From positions 124,001-188,000 of the forward strand of contig NZ_QICS01000002.1 in NCBI RefSeq assembly GCF_003201285.1: a stretch of 64,000 nt of DNA, written 5' to 3'. Below the pieces are notes generated by a model. It was not told where the DNA came from and searched no databases. It saw only the letters and a program-made list of their open reading frames with translations. This document shows positions 37,940 to 48,473 of this stretch, piece after piece. Each line of letters opens with the position of its first letter. Position 1 is the first letter of the stretch. The stretch is from Lachnotalea glycerini. Lineage in GTDB: Bacteria; Bacillota; Clostridia; Lachnospirales; Lachnospiraceae. A program made the position numbers and the translations under genes.

Positions 37940-38947
37940 ATGATATCTTTTACAGTATGGATTACAAATTGTTGTAATATGAGATGCAGTTATTGCTATG
38001 AAAATGATAAAATTGACAGAAGTTATCATGCACCGGAAGAAAATCTTGAGAAAATTATAGATTTTATAGTTTGTAAGGTACATGATGAAATGCAGGATAA
38101 AGATGTTGTAATTAATTTTCATGGAGGAGAACCATTACTAGAATTTGATAAGTTGGTACATTTTGTTGGAAAAACAAGAGAAAAATTAAAGAATTATAAT
38201 CTTTCTTATAACGTAGTTACTAATGGAACTTTATTGGATAATGAAAAAGCAAAATGGTTGAATAGTTATATGAATACCATATCTCTTAGCATTGATGGTA
38301 ATAAAGAGATGCATAATGCAAATAGAAAATATACAAATGGTAAGGGGACATATGAAGACATTATTTATAATTTAAAAAATGCGGGCTTGAATAAAGAAAA
38401 AGTGAGAATTAGAATTACCGTTAATTCAAAAACAGTACATGCCTTAGCAGATAGTATAACAAATATGGTTGAATTAGGATTTCGTAAAATTATTCCATCT
38501 GTTGTTTATGAAGATCAAGGATGGAATGAGGAAAAATTAAATAGCTTAGAAAACCAACTTAAGAAAGTGAAACTCAAATATCAAAACACTGACATTATAA
38601 TGATTGGAATGATAAATAAAAAAGAAATGAAGATCAAAACTTTTTGCGGTGGGGGAATTACTAAGTTTGACATATTACCAAATGGGGATGTTTATCCTTG
38701 CTCAGTAGTAGCAGGATTAGAGCAATATAAGCTTGGAAATATCCTGACTGGTTTAGAAATTGACACTGAAGAGCTTTGTAATATATATAATACGCCTAAT
38801 AAAGAATGCAGTGGTTGTACTTATATGAAATATTGTGTAGGAACTAAATGCAAATATCTTAATGTAATGAATTCAGATGATTTTAATAAACCTTCTGAAT
38901 TGTTATGCAGGATAGAAAATATAAAATATAAAATATATAAAATATAG
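37940..38947 (+). CDS. Radical SAM/SPASM enzyme B2
   Basis: The 335-residue protein starts directly with the radical SAM domain: Cys12-x3-Cys16-x2-Cys19 and FHGGEP. It ends in a SPASM-type region with CGGGITKFDILPNGDVYPCS and CSGCTYMKYCVGTKC. It has no N-terminal extension. GGGGGG from the end of B1 serves as ribosome site. A related fragment lies at 50242-50421, and C2 is its full-length relative. Two SPASM enzymes in tandem imply two modification steps, or a catalytic and a helper role. Confidence 0.85.
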   Translation: MISFTVWITNCCNMRCSYCYENDKIDRSYHAPEENLEKIIDFIVCKVHDEMQDKDVVINFHGGEPLLEFDKLVHFVGKTREKLKNYNLSYNVVTNGTLLDNEKAKWLNSYMNTISLSIDGNKEMHNANRKYTNGKGTYEDIIYNLKNAGLNKEKVRIRITVNSKTVHALADSITNMVELGFRKIIPSVVYEDQGWNEEKLNSLENQLKKVKLKYQNTDIIMIGMINKKEMKIKTFCGGGITKFDILPNGDVYPCSVVAGLEQYKLGNILTGLEIDTEELCNIYNTPNKECSGCTYMKYCVGTKCKYLNVMNSDDFNKPSELLCRIENIKYKIYKI

Positions 38948-39011
38948 TTATATGACTATATAAAAATAGTCTTAATAATAAATCATATAAATATAAAGGA
39001 GAGATATAATC

Positions 39012-39188
39012 ATGGAAAAAATTACAGAAGTTATTGATTTGATGGATGAGGAATTAGTTGTAAATGGTGAAGCTAGTTATGAATGTGAGAATGATTGCAA
39101 GCATACATCATCATGGGTATTACCTGGAATGGCAGATTTAGGATGTGGAATAGTAACTTATGATTCATGGGTTAATCCGTTTGCATAA
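39012..39188 (+). CDS. Precursor peptide B
   Basis: A 58-residue peptide with an acidic N-terminal half (1-22, Glu/Asp-rich) and a core with Cys25, Cys29 and Cys45. The motif C-x2-D-C (CENDC) is followed 15 residues later by LGCG. AAAGGAGAG lies eight bases before the ATG. It sits between the two radical SAM genes and the mini-subtilisin, where the precursor is expected. Peptide C has the same C-x3-C motif and a Gly-Cys 13 residues later. The A peptides have C-x2-D-C after the Gly-Cys instead of before it. I know of no named family that fits it with certainty. Confidence 0.8.
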   Translation: MEKITEVIDLMDEELVVNGEASYECENDCKHTSSWVLPGMADLGCGIVTYDSWVNPFA

Positions 39189-39340
39189 GAATATGAAGAA
39201 ATAAAAATCAGTTTTTAGAATTTAAGTATGTAAAAATCTGTAGTAGTCATATAACATTTATAGTGATTCTTCGAATGCTTATTAATAGAGGTTGGGAGAA
39301 TTACTATAATATTATGTTCTATTTTAGATTAGGGGTTAAT

Positions 39341-40300
39341 ATGCGCATTGGAATAATTGATAGTGGAATAAATACAATAGCTGTTAATAGTAATGTTATT
39401 CAAGGCAATTTTACAGAACAAAGAGATAAAAGCAGGGATGATTTAAATGGTCATGGTACAATGACTGCTAAAGTTATTGAGGATTATTCTGTTAAAAAAG
39501 TTGATATAGTATCAGCAAAAATTTTTGATGAAAAATTAAATACTAGTATAAAAAAACTGTATTGTGCCTTAGATTTTATGAGTACTCAAAATTTGAATTT
39601 TATTAATATGAGTTTAAGTATATCATCAGATACTATTAATAAAGAAATAAAAGATATATGTAATAAAATTTTAAACCGAGGTACTAAAATAGTTACATCA
39701 TATTCTAATAACTCAAATAAAACTGCATTGGACCTAATAGAAGGTGTTATTACTGTACATGGATACAACTTTAATGATGGTACTCGTTATTGGTATGATG
39801 ATCAGAAAATAAAAGCTGTAGCAGATAAATCCCCAATATTGGTTGAGTATGATGATAGTCAATATAGATTTTATAATGGTAATAGCAAAGCAACAGCAAT
39901 TTTTGCATCTCATCTAGCTAATTGTTTTAATGATAAAACACATGACTTTGATATGAAAAAGCTTAAAGCGAATGCTGAAAAGAATAGATGGGATGATAAC
40001 AAAGTAGTTCAATCAGATTCTCCTCTTCCAGTAGGTAAAGTTAATAATTCAGTATGTTATATTGATGATATTCTTGTAGATGATATTTTACTTGAGATAT
40101 TTAAAATACGTGATATATCAGTTCTACGTGAAAATTATTGGACACATCCTTTGATAGCGATAAACGGAAGTAAAGCGTATCGGATTATTGAAATGATCGA
40201 ACAAAAATATCACATTAAGTTTAATAGGAAAGATATCTTTTTGAAAGATTTTTTAGATTATATATCTTTCAAAAAATTATTGAAAGAGAATTGGAAGTGA
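39341..40300 (+). CDS. Leaderless mini-subtilisin B with ACP-like tail
   Basis: The 319-residue protein begins with the subtilase core: Asp7 (GIIDSG), His38 (LNGHGT) and Ser182 (NGNSKATA instead of GTSMATP). Signal peptide and prodomain are absent. AGGGG lies five bases before ATG 39341, which makes more sense than the in-frame ATG at 39263. After residue 235, the C-terminal 80 residues look like an acyl-carrier-protein helix bundle: ILLEIFKIRD, then INGSKAYRIIEMIEQKYHIKF and FLKDFLDYISF. The usual Asp-Ser attachment site is replaced by Gly-Ser. Its role may be to trim the modified peptide B while the ACP-like part docks to the enzymes (inference). Confidence 0.8.
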   Translation: MRIGIIDSGINTIAVNSNVIQGNFTEQRDKSRDDLNGHGTMTAKVIEDYSVKKVDIVSAKIFDEKLNTSIKKLYCALDFMSTQNLNFINMSLSISSDTINKEIKDICNKILNRGTKIVTSYSNNSNKTALDLIEGVITVHGYNFNDGTRYWYDDQKIKAVADKSPILVEYDDSQYRFYNGNSKATAIFASHLANCFNDKTHDFDMKKLKANAEKNRWDDNKVVQSDSPLPVGKVNNSVCYIDDILVDDILLEIFKIRDISVLRENYWTHPLIAINGSKAYRIIEMIEQKYHIKFNRKDIFLKDFLDYISFKKLLKENWK

Positions 40301-40335
40301 ATTGAAAATAAAAGATTTTTCTTGGAGATGTTTAC

Positions 40336-42087
40336 ATGAATGAAAAAAACAATAAATATATAATAAGATTTTATAAAGAACTTTTTGTAAAAGAAAATAA
40401 AAGAACAATTATCTATTTGATAATATTATCTTTATTTCAAATTATTGTATCTTTGATTCCGCCAATTTTAATGATGCAGGTTCTTGATAAAGCGATTCCG
40501 AACCATAAAATTTATATGGTTCTTGCATTGGGAATAGGTGTATTAATAATTACAATTCTCGAAGCAGTAATTAATTATTGTATCAATAAGATTTATACAA
40601 AATTTAGTAATAAAGTTTACATGGATTTTCAGCAAAGATGTATTTCACATTTGTTAGAAATGTCGGGTGAATACTATAGTAATTCTTCAAGTGGAGAAAT
40701 TTTTGTAACAATATTTCAAGATATAGATAAACTTAAAGGATTTGTTTCTGCAAAAATATTTAAGTTTATTTCAGACATTATTATTGCAGTATGCATGTTT
40801 TGTTTTTTGCTGTATCTACAATGGGATCTTCTTTTAACAATTGTAATTATTCTACCAGTAGTATTTTTTACACAAAAGTATTTTCAAAAACTCGGTACAA
40901 AAAAAGCATTTGCATTAAGAGAAAGTTATGGAAATATCACTGGATTGTTAGAAAGTATGATTAGTGAAATTATGGCGTTAGTATTTAGTAAAGGAGAAAA
41001 AATTCTGCATAAAAAATATCGTGCGAGTGTAAAAGAACTAACACAATGTGGATTAGATATAGACTTAGTGTATATAAAAAATGATGGTGTATTGAAGTTT
41101 TTGTCTGCTCTAATAAATATTGACATTTTAGCTTTTGGTGGAATAAAAGTAATTTCGTCTAAGCTAACAATAGGTGGATTTATGGCATTCAATATGTATG
41201 CATCAAAATTAATTATACCTATACTAGAAGTTTCAAGTGTATTAATGGATATTCAATCAAAAAAAATATCATTGCAAAAGGTATATCAATTTTTAGATAA
41301 GCCCAGTTTAATAGCTCATAATGGTATGCAATCAGGATTAAACGAGAAGAAAAATGATATTGTTTTTAAAAATGTTGTATTTGGATATAAAGATGAGTTA
41401 GTTTTAGATAAATTAGATATGGAACTGAAATCAAATGCAATAAATGTAATTATTGGGGAGAGTGGAGGAGGTAAATCTTCCATTATATCACTGCTTTATC
41501 GTTTATGGGATATTCAAAGTGGTAAAATAGAAATAAATAAAACAGAATTAAGAAAATACGATGTAAAATATATTCGGAGTAAACTTTCAATTTTGAGTCA
41601 AGACTCGTATTTATTTAATGATACAATTTACAATAATATAATTTTAGAAATGGATTGTAGCAAAAATGAGGTTGAAAAAATTGCTAAAATTGCATGTATT
41701 CATGATTTTATTATGTCTTTGCCAAAAGGGTATGATACAATAATTGGAGATAGAGGTATAAAACTTTCTGGTGGAGAGAAACAAAGAATTTGTTTAGCAA
41801 GAGCAATAATCCGTAATGCTCCTATATTAATATTAGATGAACCAACTTCCGCACTGGATCAGTTTACAGAGAAAAATATTATTGACAATATTAGGAAAAA
41901 CATTGTTGGAAAAACAATTATTATCATCACTCATAGGCTCCATTCCATTATAGATGCAGATTGCATTTATATACTAAAGGACGGAAAAATTGTATCCCAA
42001 GGAAAGCACGAGGAGCTTATGAAATCAAATATATATTATAAGAAAATGTATATGGGGGATGATAGTCAAAAATTTCAGATTCAATAA
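40336..42087 (+). CDS. Type-I ABC exporter, cluster B
   Basis: The 583-residue half-transporter has six likely membrane spans in the first 310 residues and an ATPase domain with P-loop GESGGGKSS, signature LSGGEKQRI, Walker B ILILDEPTSALD and THRLHS. As in A and C there is no C39 peptidase domain. CTTGGAGATG precedes the ATG. It resembles bacteriocin exporters that rely on a separate protease, in this cluster the mini-subtilisin 35 bases upstream. Confidence 0.9.
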   Translation: MNEKNNKYIIRFYKELFVKENKRTIIYLIILSLFQIIVSLIPPILMMQVLDKAIPNHKIYMVLALGIGVLIITILEAVINYCINKIYTKFSNKVYMDFQQRCISHLLEMSGEYYSNSSSGEIFVTIFQDIDKLKGFVSAKIFKFISDIIIAVCMFCFLLYLQWDLLLTIVIILPVVFFTQKYFQKLGTKKAFALRESYGNITGLLESMISEIMALVFSKGEKILHKKYRASVKELTQCGLDIDLVYIKNDGVLKFLSALINIDILAFGGIKVISSKLTIGGFMAFNMYASKLIIPILEVSSVLMDIQSKKISLQKVYQFLDKPSLIAHNGMQSGLNEKKNDIVFKNVVFGYKDELVLDKLDMELKSNAINVIIGESGGGKSSIISLLYRLWDIQSGKIEINKTELRKYDVKYIRSKLSILSQDSYLFNDTIYNNIILEMDCSKNEVEKIAKIACIHDFIMSLPKGYDTIIGDRGIKLSGGEKQRICLARAIIRNAPILILDEPTSALDQFTEKNIIDNIRKNIVGKTIIIITHRLHSIIDADCIYILKDGKIVSQGKHEELMKSNIYYKKMYMGDDSQKFQIQ

Positions 42088-42558
42088 ATTATTTCTAAGA
42101 CGTCAAAGATTGAATTTACATGTCTGCTAATTAAATAGATTTGTTAAATATTTCAGGGTAAAAGTTTTTATAAAATATTGATAGTTAGTATATCTAAGAC
42201 TTGGAGATTCCAAGAGATTGATAGAAGAGTGGAGCATTTCTGTTAAGAGCAAAATAGAGCATTTGTTAAAGATTTTCTCAAAGCACATGTGATTACCGAA
42301 TGACTTTAGTAAAGTTAGATAAGGCTACTTATTAAATGTGAATTTTACATATAATCACAAAATAAATTAAGCGACTGAACAACTATAATTTGTTATAAAA
42401 TGAGAAACGCAAACGTTTTGTTACATATATTTTTACGATTATGTTGTGAATAAGACGCTCGATAATTCATTGCTTTTCTTTAAAGCAAAGAATTATGAAG
42501 TTAAACTGCGAAAACGAGAAAAGAGAAATATCGTAAAATTATAATTGGAGGTATAATT
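42088..42558 (+). promoter_or_regulatory. Control region before ABC/FtsX pair B
   Basis: No gene fits in these 471 bases. They contain a partly palindromic GCAAACGTTTTG (42409-42420), similar in core to the operator-like site at 24440. A 15-bp inverted repeat with one mismatch (42462-42476 with 42482-42496, arms ATAATTCATTGCTTT and AAAGCAAAGAATTAT) lies just before the ribosome site of the ATPase. Such features suggest that the ABC pair has its own regulated promoter, perhaps a peptide-sensing one. Confidence 0.5.
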
Positions 42559-43257
42559 ATGAAAGGTAATCAACCGTTTATTCGAGTAGAGAATGTAAGT
42601 AAGATATATAAAGATGGTGACGTATCAAATAAAGTATTAGATAATATCAGTTTTAACGTTAATGAGAGAGAATTGGTAGCAGTTGTAGGTGATTCTGGAA
42701 GTGGTAAAACAACATTAATGAATTTATTGGGTGGATTAGATAAAATGGATAGTGGAAAGATTATTATAGATAATCAGGAAGTATCCAAAATGAATCCGAA
42801 CCAACGTACTTTGTATCGCAGAAATAATATTGGTTTTATTTTTCAGGATTATAACTTGATTCAAGTGCTTAATGTATATGAAAATATTATGTTACCATTA
42901 CAACTTAGCCATAAAGAAGCTGATGAAAATAAAATCGATTATCTGCTAAATAATCTTAAGTTAAATGATAAAAAATATGTGCTTCCATCAAAATTATCTG
43001 GGGGAGAGCAGCAGCGTGTTGCCATTATACGAGCTCTTATTAACGAACCAAAGCTGATTCTTGCAGATGAACCAACGGGTAATCTTGACAGTAAGAATTC
43101 AGCATTAGTTATAAATTTAATTAAAGTATTATGTAGAAAAATGGGCAGAACGGTAATTATTGTTACTCATAATATTCAGATTGCTAAATTATGTGACAGA
43201 GTTATTTGTGTTAAAGATGGAAAAATAATAGAGGAGGCTAATAATGAAAAAAAATAA
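42559..43257 (+). CDS. ABC ATPase B, partner of FtsX-type permease
   Basis: The 232-residue ATPase shows P-loop GDSGSGKTT, signature LSGGEQQRV, Walker [13 protein letters not shown] and IVTHN. TTGGAGG precedes the ATG. It overlaps the permease start by 14 bases. It is the same type as the ATPases at 15927 and 57195 and the broken one at 46014, and probably serves self-protection against the product of cluster B. Confidence 0.9.
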   Translation: MKGNQPFIRVENVSKIYKDGDVSNKVLDNISFNVNERELVAVVGDSGSGKTTLMNLLGGLDKMDSGKIIIDNQEVSKMNPNQRTLYRRNNIGFIFQDYNLIQVLNVYENIMLPLQLSHKEADENKIDYLLNNLKLNDKKYVLPSKLSGGEQQRVAIIRALINEPKLILADEPTGNLDSKNSALVINLIKVLCRKMGRTVIIVTHNIQIAKLCDRVICVKDGKIIEEANNEKK

Positions 43258-45709
43258 AATACCTCTATTTAAGCAAATAATTCGAAAAAAGTTATTAGAT
43301 AATAAGATGAGGAATCTTTGCATTATAATTGCTGTTGTTCTAACTACTTTGCTTTTTACTACAGCTTTCTCATCTGTTTTTTACTTTAAAAACAGTATTC
43401 AGTCAGCAGAACTTGAAAATGCTGGATGGGTTGCACATGGTGCGGTGAGAGATGTTACTGATGAACAATATAAACTTATGAAACAAAGCAGAGTTATTTC
43501 AGATATTAGTTATTATACGCATCTTGGATATATGGAAGAGGCAGATCAGACTGCAGTGGTTGAGATGCAGTATTGTGAGGACACCATGGCTTCATGGATG
43601 TATTATGATATAGTTGAAGGACAAATGCCAGAAAATGAAAATGAAATTGTTGTTTCTACTCAGTTCTTAGAGAATAAAGGATTAACCTTTAAGAAGGGAA
43701 TGAAACTTGAATTGCAATATTCCATCAATGCAAATGTACAATCCAGTGAATTTATAATATGTGGTGTATATGATTGTCTCGCGACATCTTCTATGGTTGC
43801 TTTTATTTCAGAATCATTTTTAAACAATAATTTAGATGAGTTGGATGGGGAAATATTTCTGGATTCCGCTTTGGGACAAAAAGTCGTAGAGGTTATGTTT
43901 CCAAATACGGTTCATATGGAACAGTACATGAAGCAGTTTCTTGAAGAATCAAGTGCTGAGCAGAATGATTGGATTTTGAATGAGGCATATTTGTCAGTAG
44001 CAGATCTAAAAGCTGATGTTATATTTGCTTTTATTTGTGTGTTATTATTGATTATATTATGTGGGTATTTCATTATATATAACATATACTATATATCTGT
44101 TATGCAGGATACGAGATTTTATGGTTCTTTAGTTACACTAGGCTTTTGTGAAAAAGAGATACGTCTGATAATAAGGTCTATGACAAATTTACTGTGTGCT
44201 ATAGCTATTCCGATAGGTTTATTGGTTGGTTTTATAGTTTCTATGTCCTTTTTACCACAGATATTAGCAACATATGGTACTGATGTCACTAACACATTGC
44301 CTAATCCATTGATATTTGTTTTTTCAGCACTATTTTCTTATTTTACAGTGCTGATTAGTAGTAGAAAGCCGATTGATTTGGCGGTAAAAATATCACCTAT
44401 AGAAGCTAAAAATTATGTAGATGTTAAAAAAACTCAAAATTCTAAGAATAAGAAATCTAGAAAAGCATACAGACTGTATGTTATGGCTTGGAAAAATGTA
44501 ATGAACGAACGAAAAAAAGCAATAATGATTTGCTGTTCCTTGTCACTATGTATTATTTTGACATCTCTATTTTATTCCGTTTCAAGTGGAGTTGACATGG
44601 ATATTTTTTTAAAAGATGCCATAAGTTGCGATTTTATTATAGGAAGCGAGCAATACTTTAATAAAGTGGGTGGAAGATATACAAGTTTAAATAGCGATAT
44701 GCTTGAAACCGTTAATCAGTGGGAGGGTGTTAATGTATCTGGTGGAGCTAGTGTTACAACGGTTAATGTAGATTTGGAAGGTGAGGCCTTTTCCAAATTT
44801 AGTGAAATAGTGGGCGAAGAAGGTATCAACGAAGAACATACTATGATGTCTGATGTTTATGGATTGGATGACTTGATTTTTCAAAAGATCTCTGTCATAG
44901 ATGGAAAACTTGATTTGGATAAATTTAAAACTGGAAATTATATTGTAGCAGGATGTTTCGTAGAAAGTAATGGAACATTAAGCTGTTATGATGTGGGTGA
45001 TAAAGTTAGGATAGTTTTAGATAATGGAGAAGAAAAGGAATACACAGTTCTTGCTATTGGGGATATTCCATACGATGTGTCAATGAGACAACATTATGCT
45101 TATTCGACAAATCTATATTTACCATCACAAGAATGGCTGGATAAAATGCAGTTAGAAGATTACTATGTATATGCTTATGATGTCGATGATGGTTACGAAT
45201 CTATGTGGGACAACAATATGTCAAAATTAATAAAGAAAAATAACGAAATGTCTTATGAATCAAAAATGACATATAAAAACCAATTGGAAGGATATATTAA
45301 TGCTATTTTAACCCTTGGAATTTGTATCAGTACGGTATTGGGTGTTATTGGATTGTTGAATTTTATCAATTCAATTTATAATAGTATCCATAATCGAAAG
45401 AGAGAATTGGCAATAATGCAGAGTATGGGAATGAGTAGAAATCAAATTTATGGTACCCTGATTTTTGAAGGTGGTTATTATATGTTGATATCTTTAGCAG
45501 TAGGTATTGGAGTAGGATTGGTATTAAATTATTTAGTTGTGACTGCCCTAGGAAATGCAATGGAGTTTATTATATATAAAGGAAGTATGATAGCATATAT
45601 TCTATTTGGTATTGTTGGAGGTTTGCTAGTAGTGTGTATACCTATTATAATTTTTTATACATTGGATAAAAAAGAAGACTTATTATACCGTTTACATAAG
45701 AAAGTATAG
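43244..45709 (+). CDS. FtsX-type ABC permease B
   Basis: The 821-residue membrane protein has the two-unit FtsX plan: a first span near 22-45, an outer domain to about 265, three spans to about 375, then a second unit from about 415 with an outer domain of some 230 residues and three last spans. Coupling motifs SLVTLGFCEKEI and IMQSMGMSRNQI precede spans. AGGAGG precedes ATG 43244. No protease or kinase domains were seen. It should move or sense a peptide at the outer face of the membrane. Confidence 0.85.
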   Translation: MKKNKIPLFKQIIRKKLLDNKMRNLCIIIAVVLTTLLFTTAFSSVFYFKNSIQSAELENAGWVAHGAVRDVTDEQYKLMKQSRVISDISYYTHLGYMEEADQTAVVEMQYCEDTMASWMYYDIVEGQMPENENEIVVSTQFLENKGLTFKKGMKLELQYSINANVQSSEFIICGVYDCLATSSMVAFISESFLNNNLDELDGEIFLDSALGQKVVEVMFPNTVHMEQYMKQFLEESSAEQNDWILNEAYLSVADLKADVIFAFICVLLLIILCGYFIIYNIYYISVMQDTRFYGSLVTLGFCEKEIRLIIRSMTNLLCAIAIPIGLLVGFIVSMSFLPQILATYGTDVTNTLPNPLIFVFSALFSYFTVLISSRKPIDLAVKISPIEAKNYVDVKKTQNSKNKKSRKAYRLYVMAWKNVMNERKKAIMICCSLSLCIILTSLFYSVSSGVDMDIFLKDAISCDFIIGSEQYFNKVGGRYTSLNSDMLETVNQWEGVNVSGGASVTTVNVDLEGEAFSKFSEIVGEEGINEEHTMMSDVYGLDDLIFQKISVIDGKLDLDKFKTGNYIVAGCFVESNGTLSCYDVGDKVRIVLDNGEEKEYTVLAIGDIPYDVSMRQHYAYSTNLYLPSQEWLDKMQLEDYYVYAYDVDDGYESMWDNNMSKLIKKNNEMSYESKMTYKNQLEGYINAILTLGICISTVLGVIGLLNFINSIYNSIHNRKRELAIMQSMGMSRNQIYGTLIFEGGYYMLISLAVGIGVGLVLNYLVVTALGNAMEFIIYKGSMIAYILFGIVGGLLVVCIPIIIFYTLDKKEDLLYRLHKKV

Positions 45710-45747
45710 ATGCAAAACATTAAAAGCATTACATAAATTACATACAA

Positions 45748-45956
45748 GAAGATTTTTGCTTGGTTCCGGCAGATTTTCGGAAGTTTATCTGACCACGGAA
45801 GCAGGTCATCCAGAAAGAAGACATTTACCAATATAGATAAAGATGATAGGATAAGTTTGTCTTTAATAACAACAATTTACATATATAATGTTACGATACA
45901 AGAATATAAGGTATACGCAAGATTTTATAAATAAGACAATCATGAGTGAATTGATC
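45748..45956 (+). repeat. Repeat of 209 bases after cluster B, partner at 50422-50628
   Basis: The segment starting GAAGATTTTTGCTTGGTTCCGG and ending near ATGAGTGAATTGA is found again, almost unchanged, at 50422. It lies between permease B and the broken ABC gene and contains no recognisable gene. Its second copy marks where a B-like island collapsed. Confidence 0.85.
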
Positions 45957-46013
45957 AACTATTATCTAACTTATATTTTTGAAAAAGTGATAAAAGGGGA
46001 AAAGGAAAAGAGA

Positions 46014-46379
46014 ATGATATTACAAACAACTAATTTATGTAAATTTTTTGAAAGCGAAAATAATGTGATAAAAGCTGTAAACAATGTGAACTTAAATATT
46101 GAACAGAAGGAGTTTATATCAATTGTTGGAACATCAGGCAGTGGAAAAACAACTTTTCTTAACGTGTTAGCGGGATTAGAGGAACCAACAGCAGGATAAG
46201 TGTTAATAAACGGAGTGAATCTATATGAGTTAAAAAGTGATGATTTGATTAAATATAGAAGAAAAAATTTAGGCTTTATATTTCAAAATTTTAATTTACT
46301 TCCAATGCTGAATGTTATGGAAATATTATATTGCTTATTTCGCTGGACAATAAAAAAGTGGATGAGGCATACTTAAATC
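46014..46379 (+). pseudogene. Broken ABC ATPase of the FtsX-partner type
   Basis: Translation from ATG 46014 gives the start of an ATPase like those in the three intact pairs, with P-loop GTSGSGKTT. A TAA at 46197-46199 interrupts it after EEPTAG. The text continues as VLINGVNLYELKS and GFIFQNFNLLPMLNV. A frame slip near 46330 follows, and the homology stops at 46379, where an insertion-sequence end begins. Signature, Walker B and the permease are gone. It is the relic of an additional self-protection gene pair and thus of a former fourth cluster. Confidence 0.85.
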
Positions 46380-46446
46380 TCACGTTTGACAGTTGGAAGA
46401 ACAAAAAAGTCTGGTCATCCTTATAAATAGGGCAATCCAGACTTTA
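46380..46446 (+). mobile_element. Fragment of an IS1634-like left end
   Basis: CTCACGTTTGACAGTTG is shared with the left end of the intact element (7028-7044). A following AGTCTGG-to-CCAGACT hairpin has the same layout as the one at 7054-7092. It sits exactly where the ATPase remnant stops and the recombinase remnant starts. The transposase itself is absent. Confidence 0.65.
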
Positions 46447-47585
46447 AAACCAGACAAAAACAATTGCAATGTATTAGTGCAAATGCCATTTTCGGATATA
46501 AGAAAAGTGCAAAAGATATTCATAAGCTAGAAATTGATGATGAAACAGCGTTTATTGTAGAAATGATATTTGATTATGCATTGACGGGTAAGAACAGTAT
46601 TCAAATAGCAAAAATGCTAAATGAACAACAGATTAAAACCCCTGCCTGGTACAAGAATAAATGTGATCGACGGAGTTATGAAGTTGATTCTAAAACAATC
46701 TGGACATCAGCTAAGGTTATGAAAATAATTAGGGATCAGCGTTATGCTGGCGATATGGTTGGTAATGTAAGAGCGACAACCAAGGTAGCAAAGAATGATA
46801 ATATAAGAGTAGACCGGAAAGAATGGATTATAGTTGAGAATACCCATAAGGGTATTGTCTCAAAAGAGATTTTTAGAAAAGTAAATGAAGAAATAATGCC
46901 AATAAAAGAAAGAAGTAATGTAGCCGTTGGTGAAAGTCGAAGACAGGGTTTCTGTTATTGTGCTTATTGTGGCAGATTACTTCAAAAGGAAAACAATCCG
47001 GTTAATCCATATTTGTTTTGTGTACGTCAGAAATATGATGTTAAAAATGGATGTGATGAAATGAAAATAATGACGATACCGTTACAGGCTACATTATCAG
47101 CAATGGTTGTAAAATATGTAAGTTCGTTAATTGAGCTGCAAACATTTGTAAAGCGCAGTAAAATGAAAATCTTTCAGAATCATAAGTCGGCAATGACAGG
47201 TGATGAAATTGAAAAAGAAATCTTGAAGTTGAAGCAATCAACAATTAGCTTGAACCAGAGATATCATGAGGGAAGGTTTACAAAGGAAGCATATATTTTG
47301 CAAAAGGATAAAATAAGAATTCAGATTGAAGAATTAGAGGATAAAAAACTACAAATTCTAAACGGCATAGGAGATAAGGAGGCTCAGAAAGAATGGGAAA
47401 AAGAGCTGGAAGAAAAGATTGAAAAGTTCAAGGATAGGATTTCTTTTACTGAGAGTGAATTGGCAGAGGTGATTTCAAGAGTTGATGTTTATTCACAGAC
47501 AGAGATACGAGTAAAGTGGAGATTCATGGACTTTACAGCAAAGGCTACAGATTATCTTGTAAGGGCACAGAAAATAGCATGTTAG
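46447..47585 (+). pseudogene. Large serine recombinase lacking its catalytic domain
   Basis: About 378 residues remain. They begin inside the recombinase domain (FGYKKSAKD, then VEMIFDYALTGKNSIQIAKML) and include the zinc ribbon CYCAYCG with CVRQKYDVKNGC and the long coiled coil near 280-340. The N-terminal resolvase domain with the active-site Ser is missing, so the protein cannot cut DNA. Large serine recombinases integrate mobile elements at defined sites, so this may be the worn-out integrase of one island. A piece of a second copy is present at 50632-50788. Confidence 0.85.
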
Positions 47586-47591
47586 GTGTAA

Positions 47592-47621
47592 AGAGAAGGT
47601 GTGTTGGCATCTTCTCTTTTT
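47592..47621 (+). terminator. Terminator after the recombinase remnant
   Basis: AGAGAAG (47592-47598) and CTTCTCT (47611-47617) form a short stem followed by five T residues. The copy after the second recombinase fragment (about 50798-50829) is similar. Confidence 0.7.
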
Positions 47622-47705
47622 GAATATATTACTAAATATACACAATAAATCAGGTGGAAGAAAATGAGATATAATGATATAATTTATTTGAATTGGAGGT
47701 ATATT

Positions 47706-48473
47706 ATGAAGAATAGTATAAGAACAAAATTATTATCTTGTATTTTTGTAATTATTTGCTTGGTTTTAGTCATTGCAGGATTTATGGTGGATACACTTTG
47801 GGCGACTTCCGACAATATTTATAAGAGCTTACTGCTAGTTATAATGAGCACTGGAGCATCTATATTTGGAGCAGCTGCAGCGTGGGAAGTTATTTGTAAG
47901 CGTTCCTTTGCAAAAGAAATACTAAATTTAGGCGGAGTAACAGATAACTATATTGAAAGTGGAATTGAGCACATATATACAAAATTCAAAGATGTAAACT
48001 GGCAAAATGAGTTAAAGGATGTTAAAGAATTTACAGTATTTTTAAGTTATGGCTATACATGGAGAAATCAAAACAGACAAATATTAGAGACATTAGGTCA
48101 TAAATATGGTTTTACGGTTATTTTGCCGGATTATCATGATACAGAATTAGTGGATGAATTAGATAGAAGGTTTGGTTATGGAAAATATTCAAACCCAGGT
48201 GATAAAAAAACAAGTATGGCAGATCAGATTAGAAGTGCAGCAAAAGATTTTTTATCGATGGGTGGAAAGGTAAAACTGTTTAATGGGACTATTTGTTCTA
48301 CATATTATCTTTATGATATAAAATGTCTTTATGCACCATTTAAACATGATAAGAAAAAGATTGATGTTCCTGCAATAAGGTGTAGTAGCGGAATGTTTTA
48401 TGATTTTTGTATAAAAGACATGACTGCAATACTAGAAGCATCAAGGGAATGGAGTCAAGAAAATGATAAATAA
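47706..48473 (+). CDS. Two-span membrane protein with cytoplasmic domain, unknown
   Basis: The 255-residue product has two hydrophobic segments (about 8-27 and 38-60) and then a soluble domain of some 180 residues. The domain contains VFLSYGYTWRNQNRQILETLG, given here for recognition of its SYGxTWRN core, and ILPDYHDTELVDEL. The pattern is reminiscent of PLD-like or Rossmann-like effector domains found behind two-TM anchors in some defence proteins, but I cannot name the family. TTGGAGG lies six bases before ATG 47706. The gene overlaps the exonuclease gene by 11 bases, so the two are co-translated and may work together. Confidence 0.55.
   Translation: MKNSIRTKLLSCIFVIICLVLVIAGFMVDTLWATSDNIYKSLLLVIMSTGASIFGAAAAWEVICKRSFAKEILNLGGVTDNYIESGIEHIYTKFKDVNWQNELKDVKEFTVFLSYGYTWRNQNRQILETLGHKYGFTVILPDYHDTELVDELDRRFGYGKYSNPGDKKTSMADQIRSAAKDFLSMGGKVKLFNGTICSTYYLYDIKCLYAPFKHDKKKIDVPAIRCSSGMFYDFCIKDMTAILEASREWSQENDK

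Noticed and set aside
45888-46013. Upstream extension of the broken ATPase frame
   Set aside because: The extension runs through the 209-base repeat; homology to other ATPases starts at ATG 46014.
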